From Flavobacterium petrolei (GTDB taxonomy: Bacteria; Bacteroidota; Bacteroidia; Flavobacteriales; Flavobacteriaceae): a DNA stretch of 64,000 nt. Below the pieces are notes generated by a model. That model was not told where the DNA came from. It saw nothing but the letters and a program-made list of their open reading frames with translations, and ran no database searches. Positions within the stretch are counted from its first letter, which is position 1; each line of letters starts with the position of its first letter. Shown piece by piece: positions 63,162-64,000 of this stretch. The stretch lies in the NCBI RefSeq assembly GCF_003314435.2, contig NZ_QNVY02000001.1:1116001-1180000 (forward strand), given 5' to 3'. The position numbers and the translations under genes were made by a program.

Positions 63162-64000
63162 CGTTAACGGAAAAGCTGTCATTTTTGACAGCTTTTTTTG
63201 TTTTAAGCCTTTCTGAACCCTTGCTATTCCTAGTCAAAACCTCAACAACCTCATTCACTTTAGTGGTTCGACAATTGTCATTTCCAAATAATAACTTTTC
63301 AGTGAATATTGAACCCGCTATGATTCTCTTGGAGTCATAGTCACTATTGTCAAACATGATATTTAAGTTCGATAATAGCATTAAACCTGAATCAACATAG
63401 TTTTTGATTGAATCTTTGCTTGCACTAAGTATTTCAATTTCATTATTGACTTCATTAAGTTGTCCGTTGATACGTTCGATTATACTATTGAATCTTTCTT
63501 TGTTGATATCTTTACTTAATAGCAAGTCTTCAGCATCTTCCATCTTAGACTTTAGACTCTTTTGGAGCTCTGTTTTACTTTTAAGTTGAGTAACTCTATT
63601 GCCATTAATTTGAGAATCAGAATCCTTTAAAATCTCCGAGAACAACTCCTTTATATTTTCGTTAATCTGTAAATTAAAGAGAAGGCTTCCGATTTTATTA
63701 TGAGCATCATCAACCGACACTCTTGTTTTGCATTTATTTCTGCAATGATAATACGCATATTTCTTAGTTCTTCCTTTTGAAACACTACCTGTAATCTGTC
63801 CTCCACAAAGCTCACAAGTTAGAAAATCTCGCATAGGAAACTCTAGGTTTTTCTGAGCGGGTTTCGTTCCGTACCATCTTTTTCCTTTAAACACATCCTG
63901 AACTTTGTTGAATGTTTCTATACTAACCAATGCCTCATGTTTCCCATTTACCACCATGGCAGATTCTTTCTTAAATTCAGGAACTTTAATCTTACCTATA
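63115..64000 (-). CDS. serine site-specific recombinase, C-terminal part (runs off the right edge)
   Basis: The frame stays open to the window edge (GKIKVPEFKKESAMVVNGKHEALVS, in pieces), so the N-terminal resolvase domain lies beyond 64000. Visible are the end of the recombinase domain, a zinc ribbon (LTCELCGG ... YYHCRNKC), a coiled coil (about 120 residues, rich in Lys, Glu, Ser and Leu) and a short C-terminal region. It is a large serine integrase. Its last codons run antisense through the tRNA-Leu terminator and 47 bases of the tRNA; the tail GAGVEPARFPTGV is the known antisense reading of a tRNA-Leu T-arm, so the natural C-terminus was probably altered on integration. Confidence 0.85.
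   Translation of the reverse strand, partial: IGKIKVPEFKKESAMVVNGKHEALVSIETFNKVQDVFKGKRWYGTKPAQKNLEFPMRDFLTCELCGGQITGSVSKGRTKKYAYYHCRNKCKTRVSVDDAHNKIGSLLFNLQINENIKELFSEILKDSDSQINGNRVTQLKSKTELQKSLKSKMEDAEDLLLSKDINKERFNSIIERINGQLNEVNNEIEILSASKDSIKNYVDSGLMLLSNLNIMFDNSDYDSKRIIAGSIFTEKLLFGNDNCRTTKVNEVVEVLTRNSKGSERLKTKKAVKNDSFSVNVPGAGVEPARFPTGV
63171..63199 (+). terminator. rho-independent terminator of tRNA-Leu
   Basis: The perfect stem AAAAGCTGTCA/TGACAGCTTTT with a 4-base T loop is followed by T3 on plus. It lies inside the recombinase reading frame on minus. Confidence 0.85.

Overview
The window reads as chromosome of a Flavobacterium-like member of the Bacteroidota. The evidence is AT-rich DNA, promoters of the TTG-N19-TAnnTTTG type, three secreted proteins with type IX secretion (T9SS) C-terminal sorting domains, a DUF4270 lipoprotein, a stand-alone atpD-atpC pair, an OlsF-type aminolipid acyltransferase and many gliding-bacterium gene families. 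There is no IS transposase, no rRNA and no CRISPR array. The only clear integrative-element gene is a serine recombinase cut by the right edge, lodged against a tRNA-Leu gene.

Layout. 1-7.4 kb: tail of an aldo/keto reductase, an OmpA-type lipoprotein, exonuclease III, olsF, a TM2 protein, a VOC protein with no visible start codon, a D-2-hydroxyacid dehydrogenase and nhaA. 7.4-19.9 kb, mostly minus strand: a Dabb protein, proC, mgtE-rsmA, DUF4286, a TPR protein, serS, a DMP19-like protein, radA coupled to a degenerate esterase, and panC-panD. 20-31.3 kb, plus strand: a stand-alone glycogen-synthase N-domain, a DUF4270 lipoprotein, glmS, a TonB receptor with an SGNH lipoprotein, and atpD-atpC. 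31.3-37.2 kb, minus strand: a GNAT, a DoxX-like protein, a vanadium-haloperoxidase-like lipoprotein overlapping an outer-membrane barrel gene, a second barrel and an unknown membrane-anchored protein.

37.5-55.5 kb is a dispersed biotin locus: bioF, bioD, bioA and a FabF-like ketoacyl synthase on plus, with bioB on minus. It is interrupted by recX and two very large T9SS cargo proteins (about 2270 and 1285 aa) that share a C-terminal module of about 530 residues. Between bioF and bioD a GxxExxY gene sits inside a pair of 31-bp inverted repeats. Degenerate, gene-less copies of the same palindrome occur at 18.6, 41.1 and 41.2 kb. 55.7-64 kb holds a small membrane protein, ribF, a T9SS reprolysin-like metalloprotease, pth, rplY, prs, tRNA-Leu and the recombinase.

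How the genes work together. Core metabolism is represented by biotin (bioFDA, bioB), pantothenate/CoA (panC, panD), FAD (ribF), hexosamine (glmS), PRPP (prs) and ATP synthase beta/epsilon. Translation and RNA quality are represented by serS, rsmA, pth, rplY and tRNA-Leu, and recombination by radA, recX and xth. The envelope set (olsF, OmpA, TonB receptor, lipoproteins, barrels, T9SS cargo) is typical of a surface-active flavobacterium.

The most promising candidate for something undescribed is the palindrome-bounded GxxExxY unit at 38641-39121. Other points for follow-up are the recombinase whose C-terminus is written antisense through a tRNA and its terminator, a conserved-looking structured intergenic element at 60952-61044, and near-leaderless promoters in front of bioF and bioA.
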